Numbered from the stretch's first letter, positions 1 through 12,638 are shown. The stretch is DNA of 64,000 nt from Theocolax elegans (GCA_026168455.1 CM047428.1:2546887-2610886); one strand, 5' to 3'. Numbers and translations: made by a program. The notes: generated from the letters alone by a model not told the origin.

Positions 1-2970
1 ATCTTAAATGGAAAGGAGATTATTCAAGATTATCCTTTTAAATGAACTTTTTTGTTTATTAAAAGTTCTCGTACAGTTTGTGAGGTAAGCCAATATATAC
101 TAATCCCGTCGAAAGGTGAAAATCGAATGCTAAGAGGAACATAGTGGTATACCGATTTGTACGAGTGTTAACGAATAACTCAATATTTCATCGCGAAAAG
201 TTTTGCAGTCGAATAAAGCGTTGATCTTATTCGATCTTACACCAACAAATATGTAAATTATTACAAATTATTACTGCAACGATTTCTGAATCGCCATATA
301 CCTTTCTTGTGAAATGTGTATCATCCGGCTAAAATAAAAATGATAATAAAATCATCGCGTTAACGTCGAATAAAAAAGGGGAGAGAAAAGGGAGTTGCGT
401 AATCCAGGTTTTTTTTTACGAGGACTCGCCGCGCAAATCTGATTCGTCGTAGCAAATGAGCCGGAAGGGGGGAGATTTTTTCGCAAAGTTGCTCGACCTA
501 CCACTAGCTCTCTACCTCTAGCTCCCTTGTTACAGCCGAGAAAGTTGCTCGCAAACGGCAACTCGGGACACGTTTCGCCTTTCCTAGGGAGAGAGGAAAA
601 AAAAAGAAGACGAGTAAATTTAGCGATTTGCATTCGGTACTTTTCGTTTTTCTCCGTCTGAGCAAGAATAAGAAAGCTATCCCGAGGCGTGTGTATATAG
701 TTCTTGTCAAGGAAATCGTACCTTTGGAAAAATGTTTCGCGTTGCTTCGGGATATAGGATGGAGATGAAAATGTTTTTCTCCTTTGGTAATGCTATTATA
801 TCCCTTACCGTGTAATACCGTGTTTTATCGCTTGCTTTTACTAAAATGTAGCTGGCTCTTTTTTGACGGCGCGATAAAAGAAAAAAAAACGGAAGAAGGA
901 AGAACGAAATGAAGAAATATTGTTATTACTGCGCGTGTACAGATTGAATAAGTTAATCGGGCGCGTGTACAGCTTTACCGATGAAAATTTATTTCGGACT
1001 TACTCAATCGAATGTAAAAGTTACATTTCAATTTTCTCCCAAAGTAAATTAATTTACATCGGCGAGCTTTTAAAGAAAATACGCGTTCTCTCGCCATATT
1101 TGAATAAATATTTTGTTGTAACTTCGACAACAAAGTAAAGTAAGTTAGATGATAAAGTAAAAGGAGGTTCAAAGCTCTTTTAGATCTTGGCCAAAGTTTA
1201 GCGAGCGGAAATGGGAATTAGCAAGAAGTATCGTGCTTGCGGACCTATAAACTTTGATTAGACTAACAAAAACCTGCGAGGAAAATACTTACGAGGATCG
1301 AGAATAAAACTTTTTGTCTCGTGTATACAACCTCATTATAATAAAGGTAAAGTGAGATTGAACGGACGATAAAAAATTATATTACTAATAACTCTTGCGT
1401 AGTTCAATCGTTAGGCTATCAAATCAATAAAAAAACCGTTCAAAATACAATATTTATAAGAGAACAAATGAACTTGTATAATTAATTTAATTATTTTTTA
1501 GTATAATAATTATTTTCGTGGAGGAAACGATAATTTTGACGTAAGACCATTAAACGCGACGTTGTTAAATTTTACTAATAGAATTTTCTCTCTATAGTTA
1601 ATTAACCAACTTCTCGACTACTCTAGATTGTTCGTTAATGGCGTTTTTCCTCACACTCGACGGTATAATCTAACCGAGTCATCATTAAAAAGTGCTCGAA
1701 AATTGCAATAAATTCACAATTATATACAGTTGGTGTATGATTAAAATTATACTAAGAATGATGATAAAAAAAAGTAATGTTAAATATTTTTATTGCACTT
1801 TTGAGCTAACGCGATCACTTCAAATTACAAAATTCTATTGCATTATTACCGATCCTCTCAAGTTTCGTATATACGAAAAAAGAAAGTAAGAAATCCCGAG
1901 ACTTAGCTCGCTATAAAATCGTAAGCGCCTAGCTTACGAGAGAATAAAAAAAAATAACGTCGAAAAAGTATCTTAAGCTCTCAGTAGCTTACAAAGAAAT
2001 AAAAAGTGCGAAAATTTTGAAAGTTGAAAATTCAATTAACCGAAGTACACGGGGAGAGTCAGGTCTCGTTTCGAGGCATATGGTCAAACGAACGAAAAAA
2101 AAATGAATTAATGAACACGCGGCAGCTCTTTGTTTCTACCAATCGTTCGATCGACTCGACGCGCTTAATTTATTGTTTCGGAGGGCGGGAACTCAAAAAT
2201 TGATCAAAAGCGGGATCGAGCTGGTAAATTTTTTCGGGCAAGCTGTCCAAGCGGTAAAATTTGTACGCGGAATTACTTGCGAATGAATGGGCGTTTGTTT
2301 ATTTTTTTGGTCGTATATTATTTTTTTCTGAAAAATAAAAATACTTTCCCGCGTGGCGGTCGATAAGATATACGGAACTGACGTGTCGGGAATTGATCCG
2401 GTTCCTCTTTCGTGATCGCTTTATTTATCTTCCGTGGGAAGGTAAAATTGCTCGTGAAATTTGTAGCCCGCGCAGTAGGAAACAATTTGTTTAGTTATGA
2501 TGAAAACTGTAGTACGGCTTCGATGATGTATTTAGACAGTTGAGAGAATCTAGTTTTGTAATTTTTACATCACACTGCTTTCTATTTCTATTGCTAATTA
2601 TTATACGCCATTGAGTATAACTAACTAATTGCTCTTTAAGAAGATAAAAAATTTATAAGATTAAATAGTAATATTCTAACTAGAAATATGTAATTTCACG
2701 TAAGTAGATAATAATACGTACAATAATAAAATATATATATATATATATATAATTAAATAAAAAAATAAGTATAATAATATTGTAGAAACGGATACAATAT
2801 AATTTATGAATTTTGAGTAAGAATATCCTGTCTATGTGAGTAAGTTATGACTTTAAATTATGAGACACGTTTTGAACACGAGAACGTGAAAATTCCTTAG
2901 TGTATTTTTCACATTTTCAAAGTTTCTGGTAGTTACCCTCTGGAAAATAACGAACAATAATGAAAACATT
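1..2970. other. No gene seen: AT-rich DNA with GC-richer patches
   Basis: Apart from the AT microsatellite at 2731-2750 there is nothing I can classify. GC-richer patches lie at about 420-600 and 2040-2480. Short frames on both strands are without recognisable content. Confidence 0.6.
2731..2750. repeat. (AT)10 microsatellite
   Basis: Pure AT run in AT-rich DNA. Confidence 0.95.
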
Positions 2971-2971
2971 G

Positions 2972-3300
2972 TTTAGGGGATGTCGGACTCAAATTACAGG
3001 GATCTACGTCCTCTAATCCAAAAATTATATCTAATATATTGAATTAAAAATCATTCATACAGATTGTTTAAAACATAAGGGAGGTCCTGACGTTTTGATT
3101 TTTAAAGAATATATAACTTTTCATTCCTAATTCAATTTGTTAAATTCAACATTCTAATTAAGTTATCGATGTTAAGTATCTGTGAATATTACTTAAAACA
3201 CGCCTAAGGGCTTAACGTTCGGGATCTTTTCAAAATTTCCATCCTTTATTTAAACGGAAGTATAAAATATCACCATTTTCTAAATCTGACATGTCTTCAA
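2972..3300. mobile_element. Family 1 inverted-repeat element, uninterrupted copy
   Basis: The left end TTTAGGGGATGTCGGACTC and right end CTGACATGTCTTCAA are imperfect inverted repeats. The body holds two related direct sub-repeats, starting TTTAAAACATAAGGGAGG (about 3068) and CTTAAAACACGCCTAAGG (about 3192). Both are also present in the copies at 20.9 and 40.4 kb. Non-coding. Confidence 0.65.
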
Positions 3301-3553
3301 GGTGATTATACGAAAGCTTCAACGCGAACGAACCCACAGATTCTTTCGAATAATGAAAAATAATGTATATACTGGTAAACACATAATTTCGTTCGATTTA
3401 ATAGAACAGTTGATAGAACTTTAGCATTTAAGGCTCGTAAAAAAGGGATGCATTAAAAGCCAGTGCCAAAAGTAGCAAGTTTATAGGTTAAAATTTGCTC
3501 GTAACATCCGTTCTTTGGCGGTGCTCTATTTTTAGCAAATTGTCAGTTAAAAA

Positions 3554-3556
<3 letters not shown>

Positions 3557-3618
<62 letters not shown>
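3557..3618 (+). repeat. (CT)31 microsatellite
   Basis: An uninterrupted CT run, the longest in the window. Confidence 0.98.
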
Positions 3619-3621
<3 letters not shown>

Positions 3622-3802
3622 GTTTTCGACAACGCGATCACTTACAAAGAGTGAAAAAAAAATAAGCAAGCGAACAAGAGTGGTCAGCTAGATAAGAAGC
3701 ATATAAGTGACGTAGACACTCGGGCTGCGTCTCAACAATGGCCGAGTCTCGGGGTGCCATTAGCCGCTGAGAGTAGCAGGATCATTGTTCCTCCCTTCCT
3801 TT

Positions 3803-3820
3803 CTCTCTCTCTCTCTCTCT
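3803..3820 (+). repeat. (CT)9 microsatellite
   Basis: CT run within a wider pyrimidine-rich tract (about 3790-3850). Confidence 0.9.
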
Positions 3821-3987
3821 TTCTCTTTCTTGTATCTATCCTTCTCTTGCTTGGTTTTCGTTCTATCTTCTAATTGGGCGCATGCTAGACGAGCAGTGTA
3901 CCGCCGCTGTTGAGCATCGGATTAAACCTGGCGTCTTCATTAATTTCGAGTTACCCAGCTTCTTAGAAGAGATAGGAAGAGGGGTAT

Positions 3988-4020
<33 letters not shown>

Positions 4021-4021
4021 T
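3988..4021 (+). repeat. (GA)n microsatellite
   Basis: GA run with one AA interruption; the only long dinucleotide tract with purines on the plus strand. Confidence 0.95.
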
Positions 4022-4839
4022 AGGGATAGTAGCTCGCTGTTGTACGTTGGTTACTTCGACTTTTCCTAAGACAGGTTACATGATTTTTCTACTATCCGAC
4101 TATTTGCTACGTGTACGTGATGCGGCTGCTTGATTTTTGTCTCGAGCTTTCTAATAATTGATACACTTTTTTTATTTATGTTATCGGTTGCTACAACCAC
4201 TCGTTCGCAGTATATCGCTTTAAACGTATCCAGATTACTGGAAACTACCCTTTTCCAATTCTCAAAATTTTTGTTCAAAAAATTAAATATTTTTTATTTA
4301 TAATTAGGTAAACAATACTATACATGTTTTTAATATCGAATCGAAAAAGGAGCACTATTTTTAAACACTTTTAAATATTATATTGAAATTATTAATTAAA
4401 AAATTTGAAAGAATATTCATACATATATTTTGGTTAATACAAGCACAAGGACCTGACGCTATTCATTTGAAAATAAAGTAAATTGCTATTTAGGGTCCGA
4501 CGTCGTAGTGGATATATTTCTTAATTTTCCAAATACGTCGACGACTTAAGCAAATACGTTAACATTAACGATGCCGCGTTCGTTTAGATAATGTTTGAGT
4601 TGGGAAATAGGCGGTAACCGTTGCGCTCGATTAAACATGTTTGCCTTGCAATTTGGTTCACGATGCGCTTCACTCATGCGACTCTCCATTTTTTGTGGTA
4701 GATGTTTAGAGAACAACACATACTTGATAAGATGACGTAGTATTTGCTAACGTTAAACGCTTCACAAGACGTTTAATTAAAAATCGTATTTCAATGAGTA
4801 GATCGTCTTTGTTCACCTCAAAGCTAACGAAAGGTTTAA

Positions 4840-4922
4840 CGCTTATTAATAAGCGTCCGGGAAACTGTTAATTCGTTTGATACCGCGTAAAATAATTAAC
4901 GTTAATTATTAACAAACGAATT
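4840..4922. repeat. Cluster of perfect palindromes
   Basis: CGCTTATTAATAAGCG (4840-4855) and AATAATTAACGTTAATTATT (4891-4910) are perfect palindromes. AATTCGTTTG (about 4871-4880) and CAAACGAATT (4913-4922) bracket the second one as inverted repeats. The TAATTA-type cores are the sort of site homeodomain proteins bind, but AT-rich sequence makes such words common. Confidence 0.5.
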
Positions 4923-6401
4923 TCATTAGTTATATCAAAGCTTTTTGCACTTAGCGAATATGAATCTGAAGTACGTATGTATGAAAAACTAAATTTACAC
5001 TAAAAAATATAAACGTTTTTTTTTGTTTTGTTAATTTAATTTAATTAATGTAACGTGGATTTTCAGTATTTCATACTTATAACGCGCCGAAGTATCTTGT
5101 TACATTATATCACGGTATAACGATGACTTCTAACTGTTTTTCTTTTTCTTTTACCAAAATCAAAATTGGTGAACCTCCAAGTTTTCTATCCCACCTTTTA
5201 TCAACTCAAAAGTAGAACAAGCTTTTGTACTCACAGGACGAAATACTAAACGCGTATATATTTTCATTATTTACCACAAAGATACGAGGTATAAAGATTA
5301 TAGTTTTTCACGTTCGCTCTTTGAAGAAAAGTAAAATGTTAAAGATAAAGGGAGTGAGGCATTGTATACCGATTAAATTTAGAACCCTGGGCTAGATCCT
5401 TATATTCATACAACACCCGTACAAACGCTTTTGCCCCAGAAAAGCTCTAGTGTATTCTTTACAAGTCAATGCCGGGAGAACCACGAAAATTACGGTCCGA
5501 AATTTACCAAGAAGAGCTCGTAAGCGTAAATTCCAAAAAAAAACGAAGACCGAAATCCTCGACCACAAAGGAACCGAAAGTCTTTGCTCCTTTTTAGAAA
5601 AAAAAGCGGGAGGAAACGCGAAGGCCAGCCTCGATCGCTTGGATGCATCGCCTTAAGCACTGCGCAAGTATATATCGAGCTTCGTTGTATAACAATGCTT
5701 CCGTTCAACTTGATTATCTTTTCTTTTTTGCTTCCTTACATTTACGAGTCGTTATTCCAAATAATATTAAGATAATTCGGTGTTCGGTAAATTTATTTCG
5801 ATATTACTTTGAACCTCGGTATTAAATGTTTCGTCAAGTGGAAAATTGTTCGGCGAGTACAATGGCAGAGGTTAAATAAATTACGGTTTGCGATTCTGAG
5901 GGAAATCGAATTATGAAAGAATTATTATTCTTTTCTTAAAAGTAGGTAATTATCAAATTTAACAAGATTGCCATTGTGTATTTAAATAATTTTAAAAAAA
6001 TACGTGGATTTCTGCTTGATGAGACCGAGACCAGATGTGTCATGGGTACTGTCACGCGCTGTGCAATTTCCTCGAGAGGGTTTCTTCGAACTTTTATTTC
6101 CTTTATTTAATATAGATTGCATATTGTATTATTTAATCCATTATACATCGGTTTACTTCTTCGTTTTTTTTTCTTTTTTTTCAAATATATATAAACAAAA
6201 GAAATTTCATTTAGAGTTTATATTATATCGTTATATAATATTAAACTCTGCGCTTCTGCGTCCGTTTGAACATTTGAAAAGATAAAATAAATAAGCTCGC
6301 GGGTTTTTTTTTTGACGATTTATTTTAATGCACGAGATGCACGTTTCAAGATAATGGAAAGTATGACATCTATCGAAGAAAACAATATTCAAATATGTTA
6401 C

Positions 6402-6429
6402 ATATATATATATATATATATATATATAC
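6402..6429. repeat. (AT)n microsatellite
   Basis: Pure AT run of 13-14 units. Confidence 0.95.
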
Positions 6430-6789
6430 ACGCACATGAGCACGTAATAACGTATTACACACTCCATTTGTCATTTTAATAACAGTAATATCAATATTAT
6501 TTTAATTTTACGTTCGAATGAATTTGTTAATACAATTTCTTCGTTATGTTTGTACGCGCGGCAATACGAGGTAATATAAAAATTGATTGATCGATCGATG
6601 GATCAATAACATTATAGATGAAATTTTGGGATGGCTCCTAGTGTTATATACACGAATAAATTGTACGAAAAAAAAAATGAATTAAAAGACGAAATGAAAA
6701 CGATGTTACAGTATATAGTATAGATTGCAAATAAATATATTAAAATTAATAAATTATAACGAAAATAATGAATCGGTTATTTCGGTTTT

Positions 6790-7270
6790 GCTTAACGTCG
6801 TTTAACGGTCGCGGAACGATGGGTCCATAGATAACGATAGTATCAAAAAGGCCGACAGTATCATCGAGTCGTACGAGTTGTTGAGCACCTTGTACACGGA
6901 TATACACGTAAGCACGTGTGCGTTAACGAGCGACCGCACCAGCGTATCCACTCGAGAAGCAGAGGTATATAGCGCGGGCTTGCAAGTACGTATTTACCTA
7001 ATGTAGATGAAGGGGCGCGCCATACATTGCCGAGAGTGCACCGGCCCGATGCGATTTTCCGAGGGTACCAACGGGGATGCGCGCACACACCCACACACCC
7101 ACATTATACCTATACGGAATGGACGCGCTTCTCTACCTCTCGACCCTCTCAATTGTTTTCTCTCTCTCCCACTGGTTGACCCCCTTTACAGATTATACCA
7201 AGGCCAGTTCCACTCTTCATCCTCCGCACCTCTTCCCTAATGTCTCTCGGTCCCTGGCTTTGTGTTGATT
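6790..7270. promoter_or_regulatory. CpG-rich island, possible regulatory element
   Basis: GC and CpG rise clearly above the flanks. The stretch contains an E-box CACGTG (6913-6918), many CG words and a CACACCCACACACCC tract near 7083. The overlapping short open frames on both strands resemble no protein I know. Regulatory role is inferred from composition only. Confidence 0.3.
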
Positions 7271-8008
7271 TCAAGGGTCTATGTCTTGGCATATAACGAC
7301 GATGATTGATGCCTTGACGGAACTGACGGATCCCTCGGTATCTTTCGAGACTTGACCGACCGACCTTGCGGTACGTTACATTATCATTCTTTTGTTAAAG
7401 CCGATGGTTTCATCGCGAATCCTCGTTACTGGATTACTGAACGTGTACGACGTTTTTTTTCTTTTTCTTTTAAAGGTAAATTTTTTTTACGCGTAAATAA
7501 AAGCGTTGACTATACGATCTTGTTTTGTACACGTATGAAAGCTTTTTCGAGTTGTACAACTGACCAATATGGAAAAAAAAATAATAATACGGTGTTTGCT
7601 AACGTAACGTTGATCCTATTGAGCTCTAGTGGATTATTTTTAACACTTTTTGATTAATGCTACAAAATGTAAACTCTCAACTCGAGGCGATAAGTGAAAA
7701 TGCACGCAGGTACACCGATTAAATTTATTTTACCATCGGTAAATACAAAATTTTAATTCGTACCGAGTACGTTTAAATTCAAAATAAAATATTAATCGGT
7801 CGCGTTAAAAAATAATTGTAAAAAAAAACCTGTTAGGTAATAATTTAATATTTTTGTGCGTGTAAGACAGTAGTATAATTATATTAAAACTTTAAGCCAA
7901 CACGATTATAGGTTAATAAAGGTTATAAGATTAATATAATATTGAAAATCTATTTACACAAATAGTATCTAAGCTAACACAAGTCGTTATTCCAACAAAG
8001 CTTTTGCA

Positions 8009-8045
8009 ACGACGTTTCAATTCCAGTGTGAGCCCTCCTCAGGCT
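8009..8045 (-). ncRNA. Degenerate hammerhead-like core
   Basis: On the minus strand CTGAGGA (8036-8042) and GAAACGTC (8011-8018) lie in the hammerhead order and share the preceding ACAGC with the copy at 32.6 kb. The seventh core base may vary, so CTGAGGA is allowed. Stem II between them does not pair convincingly. It is probably a decayed relative. Confidence 0.3.
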
Positions 8046-8419
8046 GTCTTCTGATTGAACAAAGGCTCAGCGTTCAAGTCTATTCAATCCTGCGAAATTC
8101 CTTCTTCCCTATGATATAATACTTTAATTTGACGTGCAATATACGAAATTCCGCACCCAATTTCGTTGTAAAATTATTCGGTTACAATGTCATTATACAT
8201 ATATACTTCACGTATTTCTATTACGGTATTAAAATATACGTTCATTTTAAACTGCAAAATTTTGAAGTAAATAAACAATAATTAAATTGGAAGTGTGTAA
8301 CAAGAAAATATTTCTATTACAAAATACATAATACGCGCGAAAATTCAAGATATCGAGGAGTGCACGTGAACAGTAATAAGAAGCACGTTATAATTAAATA
8401 GAAAAATGAAAACTCGTTA

Positions 8420-8920
8420 TACCCGGCGGTTATAATAAGCGCGTCATCGCCGTGGCAACGGTGGAAAGCTGGGCACAACAATAAAACGAAGAGAAAGAGG
8501 AGATAAAAAACCAACAACGAAGAAATCAGAGTTGTCCTCGCAAAGTCAAAAGATATTCGTGACAGACCGATTTTCCCCAACAGTCGACTTACGAGGCCGC
8601 ACAATAAAATTCCTGTTCCGAAGTCGAAGTCGCGCGCGTGCCTGCTCTGGGGCGTCCCGTCGTTTGCATGAGCTTGTTATCTCGCGTTGTCGCACTCGGA
8701 TTGGACAGCAGCGTGGGCGTCAAGGAGATTCGCCAATGAACACCTCGTCTCTCCTTCTCATTGTCACTTGCAGCTGGATTAGAGCACGAGGTTAATTTTC
8801 TGGCCCGACTGCGCGCGAAGTGCTTATCTGCATTCCGCTTTTATGCGCCGGTCGCGATGCTTTTGTACCAACGCTATACCTCGTTTGCCCTCGTAGATCC
8901 GTGCCTTTTTTACTTTTTCC
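8420..8920. promoter_or_regulatory. CpG-rich island, possible regulatory element
   Basis: This GC-richer patch includes GTCGAAGTCGCGCGCGTGCC and CGTCGTTTGCATGAGC, the latter holding ATTTGCAT-like octamer bases. Composition is the only evidence. Confidence 0.25.
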
Positions 8921-9069
8921 TTCCGGCGAGTACTTTTCTCAGCTTTCTTTCTCCCATATACCTCCTCTACCGGTATATATTACTCTTTTTTTTTGTTTTT
9001 GTTTTTTTACTTTTCGGGTACGTGGGGTTGAGCGATTCACCAAAAATTCTTTGGGACGACACGAGGTAA

Positions 9070-10860
9070 CTGCACCATTTAATCGTGGATGTAAAATAAC
9101 CATGGTAACAAAAAGATTAAAATGTCTTTGACGTAATATTAACGAACTAGACGAACATGTTTGATAAATTGTAACTCAAATGTGTCTAAAATACCCAGGA
9201 AGTTTGCAACATATCGAATATTTAATGCGTAAAATATTTTATATAATTAAAAAAAACCCATGACATACTGACTGAATTAGTATTAAATTAAATTAATATT
9301 AAAAATAAAAAGAATACTGAATTCTTCAATCAGGCAGGTACAATGTAATATAATATTTCTTTATCGATTTCAATTATTATTTAATACGAAATATTTTGAT
9401 ACTCGAGCAATATATTTATGGAAAAAAATGTTCGATTACAAATTATTTTATGCTTCAGCAAAGAGGAAAAGAAACAGGCAAAAGAAAACACTGTAATACT
9501 ACATGGCAAAAATAGAGATTGTAGCAAAAATTACTATATTTACACTTGGAGAAAAAAATTTTGTAATGTACTCATAGGAAATATTAATAGATACGTAGTT
9601 AATTGTTCCTACAAAAAATAGTAATTTTTATCAATTGTCAATTCTGTTTCTCCGATACAACATTGTAATTTTTACTACACATTGATATATTTACCGTACA
9701 GTATAATCATTTTTCTCATTCTGACAGTTGGCCCCACCTTTGCTAAAGAGTATGGACATTTTTTAATCAAACGTTTTCCTCGTAACAAATTTGTGAGTAC
9801 ACGTGTATTTATTATTTACATAACTATACAAGAAACGTCTCGTAAGTGTAAAACTTTGAAAGAGCCTTAGAAAATTTAGGTGCGGTTACCGAACCGGAGA
9901 AAGCATTACGCGATATCACGTGAACTTTGTGTATGCGCGTATATGTACACATTCAAGAATATTTGTCGGTGTAACGTACGTGTAAGCCATTCCACGTGAA
10001 TTGATGGAACCGTGTAACCGCGGCCTTGGGAGCACTGGGTTTTGCCAAATTTAAGTCAGCCGCGTCTATTTTGCATTGAAATTGCAATTCACGACTTTGG
10101 TAATAGTTTTCATCTTACGTGCACAACGATGTACAATAATAATTTCCCATTAAACGTGTACACTTTTGTTGATCAATTTTACTCTTAAAACGTTTGTCAT
10201 TGCGGTTACGTAAAGTTATTTTGCATTAGTGTGCATCTGTATGGACAGTATAAAAATGCATGCAACGTGAAATTAGGGAACAGTGCCAGAAGGCTTTCCG
10301 CTGTGTGTAAAATTTCGTGGACAGAGAGAAAACCGTGCTGAAACAATGTGTTTATTATCAAATATATACTCAACTATACGTATTACAATATACTCGTTAG
10401 ATTTACAAAATAACCTATGAATACGAAATTTTATCTTTGTAAGAATAATAAAAAAATTAATCATTTCTCACCGCATAGATTATTATTATCTTGGTGTGTA
10501 CTCAACGAAATTACTTGACGCTGTGCGTTTAAATGTTTAATTCGCGTGGTACACTCAGTATACCCGACCAACGAGGTTCCCGCTCGAATATTCTTTAAAC
10601 CGCTAAACGAAATATTAATGCCATTATACAAGAAATTAAAAGATAACTCCGGGCTCGTATGTATCCTATCGTACGAAAGAAAATAAACCGTTTGGATCTA
10701 GTAAACCGGTGCCTTTCACCAAATTCAAAGGACGCACAACGTTGCGCCCGGCTGATAGAACCTTGACACTCTCTACTTAAAAGGAGGTAAACCACGAATA
10801 ATTGATCCCTCTATACCTTCGCGCGTACAGTTTCATTTTCTAAATAATAGATACGACGTC
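9070..10860. other. No gene seen: AT-rich DNA
   Basis: Mostly unclassified, with a mildly GC-richer stretch at about 9880-10080. Confidence 0.55.
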
Positions 10861-10863
10861 ACG

Positions 10864-11134
10864 TACACTGAGAAAATTTTTGGAACTATGCTGTAAGTGC
10901 TAGTAGCCAGACGTCCGAAACGCGTTACAGTATTCGCACGAGCGTTTTGGGCAGATGCTGTACAAAAATTGTACACCAGACGTCCAACTGTGGCGCTAGT
11001 GTCGCTCAAACAGCGAAAAATCCGCACTTTTGGGCAGCATCGGTACAAAAATTAGTAGAGCTGCTGCCCAAAAGGTTATGTACATCAGCTGACTTGAGCA
11101 ATTACAGCAATTGCCCAAAAATTCTCTCAGTGTA
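10864..11134. mobile_element. 271-bp MITE with CACTGAGAA ends, internal tandem duplication
   Basis: TACACTGAGAAAATTTTTGG on the left faces CCAAAAATTCTCTCAGTGTA on the right, with TA at both outer edges. The interior holds two related units of about 70-80 bp. Each starts CCAGACGTCC and ends TTTTGGGCAG then a GTACAAAAATT stretch (10909-10974 and 10976-11056). A third, inverted GCTGCCCAAAA follows. The interior is GC-richer than its surroundings. Non-coding. Confidence 0.75.
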
Positions 11135-11407
11135 TACACACACACGATACGAAATTAAATTTCCTGCATTACCATTTGCGAACGTACTATTGCTAGTATT
11201 GTATACATTTGAGAGAAAAGTTGTAGTAAAGATGGCAATAGTGCGTAGTAACGAAATAGTACAGATTGTCTAAATGCAATAAATTACTATACTGTATAGT
11301 AATGTTTGTTTAGAGTCTATTAATTTTTACTACATTTTTTTGTAACAATAACTTTATTGTCATTTCTACTACAATTTTAATGGTACACATTATCGATGAT
11401 TCAGCTA

Positions 11408-11650
11408 TACACTGCGAAAAATAGTATGTTAAAAATTACTAAAATTTTATAGTAACGTAGGGATATACTTGGATTATCATAATTTCAACTATATTTTACA
11501 GCATATGTTAGGATATCGTATTTTTTATTATAATTTATAAAAACAAATTACTACACACTACTATACAGTAACAAATTATAATGATCCAAGTAGATCCCTA
11601 CGTTACTATAAAGTTTTAGTAATTTTTAATATACCATTTTTCTCAGTATA
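11408..11650. mobile_element. 243-bp foldback MITE with CACTG(A/C)GAAAAA ends
   Basis: Arms of about 77 bp are inverted copies with roughly ten mismatches. The left reads CACTGCGAAAAATAG then ATTACTAAAATTTTATAGTA and ACGTAGGGATATACTTGG. The right arm complement reads ACTGAGAAAAATGG and continues with the same order. TA flanks both ends. It would fold into a nearly complete hairpin. It shares terminal bases with the elements at 10.9 and 19.2 kb but not their interiors. Confidence 0.8.
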
Positions 11651-11793
11651 CATTTATAACTGTACAATTAAAACGATCTCCATATGTAGTGTAGTCAAAT
11701 TGTACACCTGTAATTTACAATAACACAATAGATACAACGACGTAACGTGCATATAATAATATGTTTCGCACCCTCGACGTAAAATAATTGATT

Positions 11794-11796
11794 TGT

Positions 11797-11833
<37 letters not shown>
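11794..11833 (+). repeat. (GT)n microsatellite
   Basis: GT run with one A interruption near its start. Confidence 0.96.
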
Positions 11834-11834
<1 letters not shown>

Positions 11835-11927
11835 AAACGCGAAACCTCTTAATAACGACATGAATTTAACATGTATACATGCTTTCACCGTTAAATCTTC
11901 GAATCTGGTGGTAGAAACATGTATACA

Positions 11928-11937
<10 letters not shown>

Positions 11938-11982
<45 letters not shown>
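11938..11982 (+). repeat. Compound (TA)n(TG)n microsatellite
   Basis: TA run (to about 11964) passing directly into a TG run. A perfect ACATGTATACATGT palindrome lies just upstream (about 11917-11930). Confidence 0.95.
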
Positions 11983-12283
11983 AGTAGGTAGAAACGGTTG
12001 TGCGCGAATTGTATCAATATGCGAACGAGCCTCGTTACCGTACCGCGTAATCGCGTTTCAGGCGTCAGTCTTGCGATTCGAGCCCTTTCACCTCGATGCT
12101 TCGATGCTGCCGTCGAATTATACAACGAAATCTTGTTAGTTAAGTTATTGCGCGGGAGGGTGTACCGTGGGTTTTAATGGCCAACCGTGGGAACTCTCCC
12201 GATATATTGGTTTCAACTATATGTCTACGCATCACTGCATCGATATCCCGTTCCCGAGTCCGTCGTTACCTGGATCTATTCGT

Positions 12284-12295
12284 TCTCTCTCTCTC

Positions 12296-12328
<33 letters not shown>
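12284..12328 (+). repeat. (CT)n microsatellite
   Basis: CT run of about 22 units with one CA interruption. Confidence 0.96.
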
Positions 12329-12330
<2 letters not shown>

Positions 12331-12565
12331 GCATTACCCAGGAAAATGACAAAATCTGAATAATAATTGCGAATATGCGCGTGTGTATGTAACCCATACG
12401 ACATATATGTTTATATATCAGTCTGGCTTCGTATACAGAGTTGCGCTGGAGATAATTTCAGTCATAAGTTGGAGGTGCGCTGCAATTGCTCATTACGTGA
12501 TGTTCACGGATGATGATATCGATGGGAAATATATGTGTGATAATGTATAAATGTCGAATTTGTAG

Positions 12566-12567
<2 letters not shown>

Positions 12568-12597
<30 letters not shown>
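12568..12597 (+). repeat. (GT)15 microsatellite
   Basis: Nearly pure GT run; a TA run of nine units follows at 12639-12656. Confidence 0.95.
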
Positions 12598-12601
<4 letters not shown>

Positions 12602-12638
12602 AATTAGAAAGTGCTCTTTAACTTTTAACTTTTATTTT

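Larger units (their letters stand above)
4030..6790. other. No gene seen: AT-rich DNA
   Basis: Holds the palindrome cluster at 4840-4922, a GC-richer patch near 5380-5660 and an AT microsatellite. Frames at 5450-5825 overlap each other in several registers and encode nothing recognisable. Confidence 0.6.

Noticed and set aside
4445..4510. AAGGACCTGACGC and TTTAGGGTCCGACGTCG words resembling TTAA-family ends
   Set aside because: Words match loosely but in the wrong order and spacing, with no paired end.
11715..12125. 136-codon minus-strand frame
   Set aside because: It encodes HTHTHT and YIYIYI runs from GT and TA microsatellites.
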